This document shows, piece after piece, positions 21,974 through 48,817 of a DNA stretch of 64,000 nucleotides. The translations under genes and the position numbers were made by a program. Origin of the DNA: Ectocarpus siliculosus (lineage: Eukaryota > Sar > Phaeophyceae > Ectocarpales > Ectocarpaceae); the NCBI GenBank assembly GCA_000310025.1, contig FN649743.1, positions 4,092,807 through 4,156,806 on the forward strand, read 5' to 3'. Positions within the stretch are counted from its first letter, which is position 1. Each line of letters begins with the position of its first letter. The notes below the pieces were generated by a model. That model did no database searches and was not told where the DNA came from. It saw only the letters and a list, made by a program, of their open reading frames with translations.

Positions 21974-22359
21974 GGCGGGCCTCCTCTCTCTTGCTCTGCT
22001 GCAGTGGATGCCGAGAGAGCATTTACAGTATATGCGGTGGTCAGGAGGTCCTCAAGCGCGATTCGTATATATGCCAGCGCTGGCGAGCGCGAAGCGCGCT
22101 CCAGTAGCTCGGTACAGCGATCTAGGCCTGCCCACTTCACACTCACCAAGCTTGGGGTGTGGGCGTTGGTTAGGGTAGAATGCCGCATATGCGGCGACCA
22201 AGGACATAGCAGATCGGATGCTGGAGTGCTGAATTACGCCGCACGCCCCCCCCCCGCCCCACGGATACTTTCTATGTGCCCCCCACAGGTACGACTTGCA
22301 CGCTCTTCTCGACGTTGCGCACAGCGGCACGGCTGTGTGCTTGCTCCACACCAGCCACC
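21974..22359. promoter_or_regulatory. Shared 5' region of the divergent ankyrin and PI4K genes
   Basis: 386 bp separate the two start codons. It contains CATATGCGGC and ATATGCGGTG motifs and a C-rich stretch near 22247-22260. No TATA box was recognised with confidence; bidirectional promoter activity is inferred from spacing only. Confidence 0.4.
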
Positions 22360-38472
<16,113 letters not shown>

Positions 38473-38518
38473 TTTTTTTTCGTGGGGGATCGATCACCTT
38501 GCTTGGCTGCTTCGTTTT

Positions 38519-38770
38519 TTAATAGGGGCGTTTTAAACAGATCACCTTTCTCCCGTATTTTATGTAGGGAAACTTTGCGAAGCAAGTTCGAAGGCAAGAA
38601 AAGTTGGGAAATTCTTCAAGAATTTGGATTCTACCATTCCAAAGCCCTATAGCAGTACTCGATTCAAATTTTGTGAAAACTTTCCAAATTCGTCCATGAG
38701 TTCCAAAATTTTGCAGGCGCATTGCAGCAAGTTTGGAATAATGGACATGTTTGAAACGCCGCTAAGCCCG
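38519..38770. mobile_element. Possible short inverted-repeat element
   Basis: The left end GGGGCGTTTTAAACAGATCA and the reverse complement of the right end GCGGCGTTTCAAACATGTCC match imperfectly over about 20 bp, about 250 bp apart, with AT-richer, partly mirrored interior sequence. It could be a decayed MITE; weak evidence. Confidence 0.4.
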
Positions 38771-40104
38771 TTACGGCTTGTACGCGTCCTTGTGGTTGTA
38801 CCTTGTCCACCGGCGTTTCGGAGGAGGCATAGTTGTTACTTTAGAGAATTTGATTGTTCTTTTACTTGGTTTTTCGTCGGTTAGTGAGACGTGACATAAT
38901 TGGCTGATTAGGAGGATTGGCATTCTATAGTTCGTGTCGAAATGGCATTCTTCACTGCACCGAGTGAATGTACTATTACTGATTTGTCAGGGGATTTGAG
39001 AGATGTTGGCTGGTAACCTTGACAGTTGTTGCCGGGTTGCGGCGTTGTTTGTTACATTTTCCCCGGCTGGGTTTGTCCGCCTTTTGTGACTTCGATATTT
39101 TCGTCCTTGTTCGGTTTGTGTTGCGAGAGGATTGGCTGCACAAAACGTCCCTTCGTGTGGTACCTATCGTGGAACTCGATACGCCCACGTTTCCTAGGTG
39201 GTAAGTGGGCCCGGGCATCATGATTCTCTTCTCTTATGCGTTGATTTCACCGGTTCGATTGAGAAAACGCCCAACCCCTTCAGCTTTCACTTTTTTTTAC
39301 CTTGAAACAAAAAAATATCCACCCGTTTCTCCGTGTTGCTGCGCGAGCGAAAGAACCGCCCGAAAGGCTGTTGCCGGATTCTGTGGTTGACTTTAGAGCC
39401 CTCCCCTTCGCGTATCGGTGCTTTGTTTCTCCTCCCCGCCCCCGTGGTCCCGTTTCAACGGTACTCTTGAGATCTCTCTTCCAAACTGAACTGGGAGTTC
39501 CAATACCTGGCTTCGGCGTTTGGCCTTTCTGTCGGGCTCTTTCGTTCGTAGTACCACACCATAGCGGCAAAACCGGTGGCCCTGCACTCTCTGTAGGTGT
39601 CGGAGCGTTTTCCATTGGGAGTGAGTGTGCCGACCGGGATCCAGGCTTCTTTCGTATCTTGGTTTGGATATAGTAGATCACTTTTTTGTTTGGTCTCATC
39701 ACATACAGTACGGATACCTGTGACCAAGCAAGGCGCTCTTCGCTGTTCTACCCGCTACTGCTGTGCTAGAAAGAAGAGAAGGTTACAGCTGCTTCAAAGA
39801 ACATGAAAGACTCTCCAAGTCTAACAACCGCCTGGAAACAGAAGGGAGAAGAACACTCGAACAGCCTCCACTGCTACACGACCAGCCAACACAAAATAAA
39901 TATACACTGTTCCTACATGTTCGCCCTCCAGACACACACATAGATGTGGGGACATGTCAAGGCTTTCACATCCATCCTTCTCCTTCTCCATCCGCCGCCC
40001 TCCTCACCCTACACATGTCTTTACAACTGCCCCCCCGGGAAAAGGAAAAACGAAAACGGGCCTCAGGTGGTCCGCGGGCTGTTCGAGGGTTGTTGTTGTT
40101 GTAG

Positions 40105-40228
40105 TTGTCTTCACATTAAAAACCGTTCCGGTCTCCGCTCAGCACCTTCTAATGTCCGTATTGGTCCAACTGACGCGGACGCCTTCCGTGGTCACAAGAC
40201 AACTGCCCCACCGGGAGGGGTACACCTT
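40105..40228 (+). repeat. Dispersed repeat ending CTGACGCGGAC...GTGGTCACAAG, copy 3
   Basis: CCGTTCCGGTCTCCGCTCAG, GGTCCAACTGACGCGGACGC, CTTCCGTGGTCACAAGACAA and GGGGTACACC. Like the copy at 6.4 kb it carries CTCAGCACCTTCTAAT, the 78-bp unit's start, but in a single copy. Confidence 0.75.
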
Positions 40229-40933
40229 TCAGAGAAAAACAACAAAACAGACACCAGAAAGTACTCCTCCAAGGCGCGATTTGTTTTTCTACCCAAACGA
40301 AAAGAAAAAGAGAAATAATAACTATAATTATTATCTATTATTAGTAAAACGTAAAGAGGAAACAAGGCCAATGACCGGGATACAGACGATCGACCCCGGT
40401 CAAGTAGGGATGAAAGAACGAAAGACAACGAAAGAATGAAAAGAAAACAGATAGTAGAGAAGACATCGGAAACAAAAAGAAAGGTAGACAGATCTCCTTA
40501 CGCTCCTGTCTACCGGAACAACAACGAAAGGCAACTACTAATAACGTGACACCGAACAGATGATGACTGGCTTCCTACGGCACAACATCATAGTGCACTT
40601 CACTTCGGGGTTCGGCTGGTATTCCTGCTATCGGACCGTCATCGACATCATCAGTCCGGAGCACATCTCTCTATCCGTTCAGCCATCTCCGTCCTGCTCT
40701 CTTCGGCTGCAGTCATGTCTTACGTCTTTCGACGTTTCGCCCCCCGTGTGCCCTTCCCTCCTGCTCTGTTTTCCGCTTGGTTTTCTGTCCGGTGTTTTTC
40801 TTCTTGTGTTCCTTCGCGCGTAGCATGCTTACATTCTCTTGCTCCTTGTGCCCTTTGAGCATGAACTTCTCCACTCCCCCTATCACCCCTTTGTACCACG
40901 GCACCTCGTTTCCCACCTTTGCTGCGATAGGCC

Positions 40934-41286
40934 TATTAGATATATTGGGAGTACTCGTAGCATAGTATGACGGTTGAGATGTCCGGTACGTACGTACGAA
41001 AGTAACAGTGATGAGATGCGGAGGGATAGGAACTTTCTACATATATTCCTTGGTTGCGAGAGGTATTTGGTGGAGATTCAGAGAGATTCGTTGAGTGACA
41101 AAGAGTGAAGGCGTGCCCAGATACCGTGAAGGTTTGACGAGCACTGGCACGCCCCCGATGAATACAATACTTTCCAATACTTTTGCATTACGTTTTCAAC
41201 ACGTTTCCTACCCATCCACGCTCCGCCATGAGCCACCCGCTTTGAGCTCCAACCACAAAGAACCGAGCCACCCGAATTATCGATCA
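40934..41286 (+). repeat. 5' LTR of the copia element
   Basis: 353 bp, starting TATTAGATATATTGGG and ending CCGAATTATCGATCA. It is preceded by AGGCC. Confidence 0.93.
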
Positions 41287-41373
41287 CGCTAGCGTATGAC
41301 ACGTCGTCTACGAGATTCGCGGTCGAGCTTGGTTTAGGAGCATCGCCTTGCGGCGATCGACAGCAGGGTCAAG

Positions 41374-43200
41374 ATGGCCTCCAGGCGCGAAGATGAATCC
41401 CGCCCAGCAGCGGAAGCCCGCCAAGCAGCGGAGGACGCCAGGATCGAAGAACTGGTCAACGAGCGAGTAGCAGCTCGGATGGAGCAGCTGATGGAGGAGA
41501 AACTGGCCAAGAAGATGGCCGAGATGGAGGTGCGGCATCGAGCCGAGCAGCAGCGGGGAGGAAATGAGGAACAAGAGGCAGCACACCAGCAAGATCCTGG
41601 GCGCCCAACACCCAACCCCTCCGCAGACGAGCTGGCCGACGCGATTGCGACTGCCATGGCCGGTCGCCTCCAAACCTCAGGGGATATCGGTGCAGTGTCT
41701 CACCCCGCAACTCTTCGTATGACTGAGAGTAGAAGAATTGAGCCTTGGGATGGTGTGTTTAAGTCGGGGGACAGTAGGCAGCAGAAGCTTTTGATTTTTC
41801 GATCGAGCATGGTAGCACGCTTTGCGCAGGAGGATGTTCACGAAGTAGTGATGAGCAACCAAGACATCCCAGTAGGGAGGCAGGGGATCAGTATGACTGA
41901 CCTGAAGACTGAGTATGGCGAACAAAAGGTAGCCAAGGCTATAGTGGCATGGAATGTGCTAATCACGTCAATCTCGTACATGCCGATTCTGTCGGAAATC
42001 GTGTCGGACGGGAGCCCGAGTGGTGGCTGGAGGATTTTCCTCAAATATTACGAGCCACAAGCGAAAGCGGAGAAGAAAAGACTTTTGAAAGAGTACCATG
42101 GCTTCGCAATGCATGCAAACGAACATCCACAAGAGTACTTCGGTAGGTTCTCTATTTTGCGGAGTAGACTAGCGTCGCACGGGACAGTGTATCCTGACAA
42201 CGAAGCAAACGACCACCTAGTGTCTGCCCTCTCGTCCGACTACAAGATAGAGAAGAAACTTTTGGACCGCACCCCTGATTTGACTTTTGAGCAGATTGAG
42301 GATTCCGTGAAGGAGGCCCACACGGACCTGGTGCGCGCACGGGAGGAGGAGCAAAAGAGTGGCGTGGGGCACGCCTTCGTCGCTTCCGGTGCGCCCCGGG
42401 GCGACGGACGTGTCCCAAATGGGTCGAGTGGGAACGGCGGCGGACAGGACGGCAAAGGCGACGGTCGGAGCAGGAGCGACGAGACCAGAGGAGACAGGCG
42501 CTGTCATTTTCATCCGTGGTCAAACCACACCAACGCGGAGTGCTACCAACAGCAGCGGGAAAAGGAGAGAAAGCAGCGGCAGCAGCAGCGGCGGCAGCAG
42601 TCATCGCAGCAACAACAACAACAGCCGCCGCAGCAGCAACAACAACAGCCGCAGCAGCCTCAACAGCAGCATCCGCAGCAGTCTCAACAGCAGCATCCGC
42701 AGCAGCCTCAGCAACAGCAGTACTACCATCCTCGTCCCCAACAGCAGCAGCAGCAGCAGCAGCAGCAACAAGGCGGCCGCGGTGGGGGGGGCTGGCGTGG
42801 TGGACCCCAGCACGGACCTCATGGCGGACGCGGAGCGCAGCAAAGGTATGGAAACTCTGTCCCCCCTCGCCCGCAGCAGCAGCAATGGCGACCCTCGCAC
42901 GGGCATGCAAACGTGATGCACCACGAACACGGTGCACCGCCCTACGGGGGGCCCTCAAATAGTAGCGAGTATGGGGGTTGGGAGCAGCCGCAGCCACAGT
43001 ACCAGCAGCCTCCGCCTGACTACACCCAGCAGCAGCAGCCGTACTACCCGCCACCGACGCCTTACTACGAGCAGCAGCAGCCGCCGACACAGCCTCCGCC
43101 TCCGCCGACGTTCCAGCAGCAGCAGCACTCGACTCATGCCCCGCCCCACTCCTCTCCTCCCGGAGCAGCAGCACCGGCCCCGGGCTCCCTCCACTTCTTG
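41374..43200 (+). other. Gag-like region of the copia element
   Basis: A coiled-coil start is followed by a copia-type capsid-like segment (RIEPWDGVF...WRIFLKYYEP...LKEYHGFAMHANEHPQEYF), a CHFHPWSNHTNAEC motif resembling a nucleic-acid-binding knuckle, and a long Gln/Pro-rich stretch encoded by CAG/CAA repeats. Confidence 0.75.
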
Positions 43201-43319
43201 ATGGCACGTTTCGTGTCTGCAGGCGAGATTGTTCCGAGTGGTGTTGTAGCGAGTACCGAGCGTGAGAATGGTAATGGATTTGCTTTGTCTGCGCAGAACC
43301 CGCTTTCCCATTTTGGTAG

Positions 43320-43620
43320 AGAGAAGTTTTGGGCCGACAGCGGTGCCACGAACACCTTTGTTAGCAGTAGCCACCACATGTTCGATTTGAGGCCAGTGCC
43401 GACTGGTAAAGAGTACATACAGGTTGGAAACGGTGCTTATTTGCGCGTGCAGTGTGTGGGGAAGGTCAACATGGCCTTTCACATGCAAGACCAGTCAGGA
43501 GAGCATGATTTTTGCGTGCAGATGTCGGACGTGTACGTTGTGCCTGGAATCACCTTCAATCTTTTTTCGTTGCACCACACGCAGCGTAGGCAGCGTATCG
43601 TTCTAGACGAGACCGGCGTC
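43320..43620 (+). other. Protease-like region of the copia element
   Basis: FWADSGATNTFVSS carries the DSGA signature of retrotransposon aspartic proteases, and VPGITFNLFSL is the usual strand just before the integrase zinc-binding part in copia elements. Confidence 0.75.
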
Positions 43621-45328
43621 CACCTATTCGATGGTAGGCTTTCCTTTGCATACTCTGACGTAGGATGCTCGCTCTGGGCTACTCGATTGCCCCAGGATTA
43701 TACTGGTAGCGCTGTGACCTACAGCCCCGATGCCCCCCCCCGTGTTTCTGCCCAAGCGTCCCCGCCTGGCGTTGGCACAGGCCTTGTTGCGGCAAACCCC
43801 CCTTTCCCACAGAGTGCAGGAGCGGGCGCGACTTCGAGTGCGAGTGCGAGTACCGGCTTCCAGTCCGTCGCTGCGGTCGGCGTTGTACCTGCGAGTTCTG
43901 GCTTCCAGTCCGTCGCAACGGCCGGCGTTGTACCTTCGACTCCTGGTGTCCAGCCCACCGGCTCCGACGGTGTAGTACCTTCGACTCCCAGCGTCCCCTC
44001 CACCACTTCCGGTGTAGTGCTGCCGATTTGTGCTTTTCCGTCTGTCGAAGTAGACCCAATCCCCACGACGATCCCTGATTTTCAGCCTGTGATTACTGCT
44101 GCCGTAGAATCGTCTTCGATTGTGCCTCCCCCTGCCGTAGAGCTGACAGACTATCGCGAGATCGGGGTTTTTCATGTGGTGGCTACTGCTAACAAAGGTG
44201 TTCGTGGCACCGCTGTCGGCCCAAAACTTCTCTCTACCAAAATGGGAAAGCGGGTTCTGCGCAGACAAAGCAAATCCATTACCATTCTCACGCTCGGTAC
44301 TCGCCCTCACCAACAACGTCGTGTGGGTCAACCGCCGGGCAGGAGCGCCGGCGCCGGTGCCGGCCATCGGGGGGGGTTCTTCGGTCACCGCGGCGCCCTC
44401 GCCGGCCGCCGCCGTACCTGCGGCCGATGCCGCACCGCCGCCGCCCCCGCGGACATGGACGTACTACCCCCCTGCACCAGCGACCACCGCAGCGCCGCCC
44501 CCTCCCCCGTCGATCTTCACAGGATCTTCAGCGCCGTCGCCGATCTCCGTCGCACCATCCTCAGCCCCGCCGTCGACCGCAGCCACTCCGCCCCGTTCGC
44601 CCCCGGGCCTACCGCCGCCGCCGCCGAAGCCCGCCAGCGCCGCCGTCCCCGCTCCTCCGCACCCGCCGCTTTCGAAACGAGCCGTCAAGGAGTTGGGACG
44701 AGAGGACACGAGGGTTCACGGCCGCACACGCGGCGATGGAGTGCGGTTCATGGATGAGCAACAAAAACCGCCGTCGCCACCCAGTGGCGGCACCGCTCTC
44801 CACCACCGCCTTGAGCTGTTGGACATGATGGACAAGGACACCCTCATCTCGTCGCTCGCCACCCGGGAGGCCGTGGATCAAGGACGCCGCGACCTACCGC
44901 CCCCGCCGCAGCCGGATCCGAGTCCTGGAGGCCGTGGAAGCGGGGGGGCTGTGGGAGCTGGGGGGCCCGTGGATTCCGGAGGGGGGGGGAGACCGCAGAT
45001 GTTCGCAACGATGTTCGCCACCCGTGAGGATGTGGACGCCGCACTTCGTGCCGAGCGCCCGCCCGACAAGATGCCTGACCTTCCGCACTGCATGGCCAGC
45101 GACCTCCGCGAGCCGAAGACGTTCAACGAGGCCATGCGGTCTCAACATTCAGAGTTATGGAATGATGCAATCGGTCGAGAGTTTTTCGGTTTGTTGGATG
45201 CAGGAACTTTTAGTCCGGTGTAGCAACCAGTAGAGAACGCCATCAATGCTAAGTGGGTCTTCAACTGTAAGGCAGACGAGTACGGATGGCCGACGAAATT
45301 CAAGGCAAGACTTGTAGCGCGGGGGGAC

Positions 45329-46645
45329 ATGCAGAGGGCTTCGATTGATTTTGGAGAATTGTTTGCACCCACCGTATCAGTGTCTAGTGTGCGCTTGTTG
45401 GCAGCTTTAGCGTGTGAGCAGAATCTTGACTTGTGCCATTTCGACATTCAGCAGGCTTTTGTGCAGTCTGAGCTTGATGAGGATGTTTTCATGCGCTTAC
45501 CGCAGGGGTGTGGTAGGTTATCTGGCTTGATCGTGAAGCTATGCAAGAGTCTGTATGGTTTGAAGCAGGCATCACGACATTGGCATTCGCACCTGACGAG
45601 GTGTTTGTTACTTTTAGGTTTTTTGCAGTGTCTGGCAGATGCGTGTGTTTTTCGATTGATGGAGGAGGGACGTGTGATCATGATCATCGTGGTCCACGTG
45701 GATGACATTTTTGCTGTAGGGCAGAAGGAGAGGTGTGACAAGTTTGGTGAGGACCTCAACGAGATGGTCCCCGTGAAAAACCTTGGAGAGTTGAGGTGGT
45801 ACTCCGCGTGCTTTTACGAGAGAGACGTAGAGAGAGGGCTGTTGAGGATTTCGCAGCAGAGGTTTGCCGAAGAGTTGGCTGCAGAGTACGGAATTGAGTG
45901 GGGGAGGAGTGTGCCCTTGCCTGTGAGCGTGAAGCTCACCGACTTCGACGAGAACGAAGCGTGCGCTGATGTCCCTTTTCGCGAGTTGGTAGGATCTCTG
46001 ATGTGGTTGGCCACTCAAACAAGGCCGGACATCGCGAACGCAGTACGAGCAGTAGCGCGGTATTGTGCATCTCCCAAGATGGTGCACTGGAAGGCAGCAC
46101 TCGGTATTTTAGGGTACGTACGGAGGACGAGTTGGATGGGGATTACATTTGAGAGGGGAGTGGTGACTGGGATGAGCATGCAGGTGTTTGTGGATGCCGA
46201 CTATGCAAGCAAGGCGACAGACCGTAGATCGGTGTCAGGAGGGCTAGTGATGTGTGGGGGAGGGTGTGTGACTTGGTTTTCGAGGACACAAAAGTGTGTC
46301 ACGCTTTCCACCACGGAAGCAGAGTATGTGGCAATTGCCGATGTCTTGAAGGAAGTGTTGTTCCTGAGGCAGGTGTGGCGTTTTATGTTGCCAGATGCAG
46401 GTATGCCGTGCATCCCGGTGTTCGAGGATAATCAGGGAGCGATTCAGATTGCGCACAACCCGATCACGAACTCCAACTCGAAACACATCGATGTACGACA
46501 TCACTTTATCAGGGAGCTGGTAGAGAGGAAGGAGATTTCAATTACTCATGTGCCGACGCAATTTCAGCATGCAGATTTCTTGACGAAGGCCATTAGCAAG
46601 GAGTCTTTTGCGTTGCACCGTGACTTTGTGATGAACTTGCAGTGA
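45329..46645 (+). other. Reverse transcriptase and RNase H region of the copia element
   Basis: Copia-type RT (RVT_2): FAPTVSVSSVRLLAALA, DIQQAFVQSELDEDVFM, LCKSLYGLKQASRHWH and the catalytic VHVDDIFAVG. RNase H follows with ADYASKATDRRSVSGG, STTEAEYVAIAD, FEDNQGAIQIAHNP and HIDVRHHFIRELVE, ending FLTKAISKESF. Confidence 0.92.
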
Positions 46646-46930
46646 AGGAAGTGTTTTGGGGTCGATTCGTATTCTGTGATGGAGAGAGTGAGAGAGACGA
46701 GAGATTGGACAAGAGAAAAGAGAGAGTCTGGTGAAGGTTGGAGGAGTTGTTGTGTTTAGTTTTTCTTGATTGTTTTGGAGGAGTTTTGATTGTGTTTGAT
46801 TTTTCTTGTGATGGACTTGGAGGATTTTGGATTGTTTTGGTGAAGATATTGGTTTTTGTTTGTTTTGGAGAGATGGTAAAGAGGAATTTGGTTTTTCTCG
46901 GAGCATGACGATGCATACGAGTAGGGGGGC

Positions 46931-47283
46931 TATTAGATATATTGGGAGTACTCGTAGCATAGTATGACGGTTGAGATGTCCGGTACGTACGTACGAAAAT
47001 AACAGTGATGAGATGCGGAGGGATAGGAACTTTCTACATATATTCCTTGGTTGCGAGAGGTATTTGGTGGAGATTCAGAGAGATTCGTTGAGTGACAAAG
47101 AGTGAAGGCGTGCCCAGATACCGTGAAGGTTTGACGAGCACTGGCACGCCCCCGATGAATACAATACTTTCCAATACTTTTGCATTACGTTTTCAACACG
47201 TTTCCTACCCATCCACGCTCCGCCATGAGCCACCCGCTTTGAGCTCCAACCACAAAGAACCGAGCCACCCGAATTATCGATCA
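46931..47283 (+). repeat. 3' LTR of the copia element
   Basis: 353 bp, same ends as the 5' LTR and almost identical throughout. A purine-rich GTAGGGGGG tract precedes it (polypurine-tract-like) and AGGCC follows it. Confidence 0.93.
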
Positions 47284-47394
47284 AGGCCAGCAGTCACGCG
47301 GTATTCCGAACGTCCTCAGGTCGTGGTACAGAAGGTGAAAATATTCACATTCAGGAGCGGATATTTTGTTTATATGTTCGACCGGTTGTGAAAG

Positions 47395-47475
47395 TCGAGT
47401 GGTTCAGCGGCCCGGGACCACGCACGGTGCAATGCACAAGTCGCGAGATCGATCCCGGCGCGGAACTTCTTTTGT
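47395..47475 (+). repeat. tRNA-related sequence (box A/B-like), probably a SINE head
   Basis: GAGTGGTTCAGCGGCCC resembles box A, and GAGATCGATCCCGGCG about 45 bp later resembles box B, with a T-rich stretch after it. It does not fold into a standard cloverleaf by eye, so it is not called a tRNA gene. Confidence 0.4.
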
Positions 47476-48272
47476 TTCTCGTAATTGTCGGCGGTGGTGG
47501 TGGTGGCAGCAGCACTCCTTGCATGTGGGGCGTACGCCTTGTAGCAGCACACACGGCCGCAGCAAGACCGGTGGCACCCGGATGTCCTTTACCTTAGGAA
47601 TCAAACGCGACAGAACGAAAAATGTGCGCAATCATGGTCAGCCTTGCTTTCTGCGTTCCCCTCTCTCGGTCTCTCGGTCTCGTCGGCGGCAAAAGAACGA
47701 AATTACGGCAAACCTGTGTCAGTTGTAGCTCTACACCCGCAGGCAGGCGTCGTTTTTTCAGGCCAGCGTGTGCGATTGCTTCCTCCGCCAAGTTGGAGAT
47801 GGTCCCTGATGGTCTACAAGCGGGACCCGGTGGGATTTCATCGCCATCTGCAAGCCTCGCTCTCGCGCCCACAACAGGACATGAGGAAACGAAGACAACG
47901 ACCTGTGCCGTTGGAAATATATATGACACCGTGAGAAGAGGTGGGCCTTCTGTGTGCGCCTGCCCCCCCCCCCCACCCCGTAGATCAACTGGATTGGTGT
48001 TTGCATATGCGTGTAAGACATAGGTTTGGATAGGCATACACGAGATGCCTGTTGCCTTCGAGGGGGCTCAACGCATCCAAAAGATGTTATATTCCTGCAC
48101 ACAGAGAAAATATGACAAATCCCCGAAGGCAACCTCCACCTTTCTTTGGGGAATCACTAATAAGCCGTGCGCAATAAACCTAAATACATTCCGTTAAACA
48201 AATACCAATGCGCCTCCGTATTCCGTAAGTCAAGAAACTACGATCCTGTCCGCCAAATCTGGACTAACTGGT

Positions 48273-48760
48273 TCACCCCGCGGGCCATTCAGCTTTAGAT
48301 CTTACTGAGTTGTAGTTTGCCAAAAATACGTCGAATAGGCTGTCCACTGCAGTGCTCCCCTGCTGCTCGCGCACGTTGTACCGCGAGACCAACTGAAAGA
48401 GCGTCGTCGAGTAGGCGCGCCCGTTCCCCTTCGACACACTCCTGTGGACGCATGCATACAGCTCTTTCCAGAAACAAACACCATTTGAAAATGAACGTGA
48501 ACAAAAAATTAACGCCAAATCCGTTGACACCCGAACGTTTGACTCCAGCACGGGCCAACCGCGATCTACTAGTTCTTGACAGGGATGCTAACAGCGCAAC
48601 GCCACCAAGCCTTGTAGCACTCCGCGACCACCGAATGAGCTTCGTCATTCGAAATAGACGCGTACGTTTCCCCTCGATACACACCCCTGTCGACGTACGA
48701 ATACAACTCCTCCCGAAACGGCCGAAATCCTTCGCCACCCAGTCGATCGACTCAACCGCG
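48273..48760 (-). pseudogene. Two tandem, diverged coding-like fragments of unknown family
   Basis: Reading the minus strand, one stretch gives REELYSYVDRGVYRG (about 48720-48660) and a second gives FWKELYACVHRSVSKGNG followed by LFDVFLANYNSVRSK (about 48485-48290). The two share the pattern F-(R/W)-x-E-L-Y-(S/A)-x-V-x-R-(G/S)-V, and their DNA is alignable over about 90 bp. No complete frame links them and no family is recognised. Possibly remnants of a duplicated exon of a dead gene. Confidence 0.35.
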
Positions 48761-48817
48761 CAAGCACGGTACAAGCAGCAACACACTAGCACTGACAGGG
48801 CCGCTAAGCAGGCTACA

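Larger units (their letters stand above)
38473..40933. other. Intergenic region between PI4K and the copia element
   Basis: About 2.5 kb with no recognisable gene. It contains a possible MITE at 38519-38770, the dispersed repeat at about 40105-40228 and A-rich sequence at about 40300-40520. Confidence 0.55.
40934..47283 (+). mobile_element. Ty1/copia LTR retrotransposon, recent insertion, internally rearranged
   Basis: Two 353-bp LTRs flank about 5.6 kb. The 5-bp AGGCC precedes the left LTR and follows the right one, as a target-site duplication should. Inside, a gag-like region, an aspartic-protease-like region and a reverse transcriptase/RNase H region lie in the copia order, but I recognise no integrase core between protease and RT, and that interval holds an inverted duplicate of part of the upstream sequence plus Pro/Ala-rich sequence. 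The LTRs differ at about one site by eye, so the insertion is young. It looks broken by rearrangement, with perhaps one or two disruptions. Confidence 0.92.
47284..48817. other. Region between the copia element and the P4H gene
   Basis: About 1.5 kb. It holds a tRNA-like (box A/box B) stretch near 47395-47470, a poly-C run near 47962 and two diverged coding-like fragments on the minus strand (see 48273-48760). No intact gene was recognised. Confidence 0.5.
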
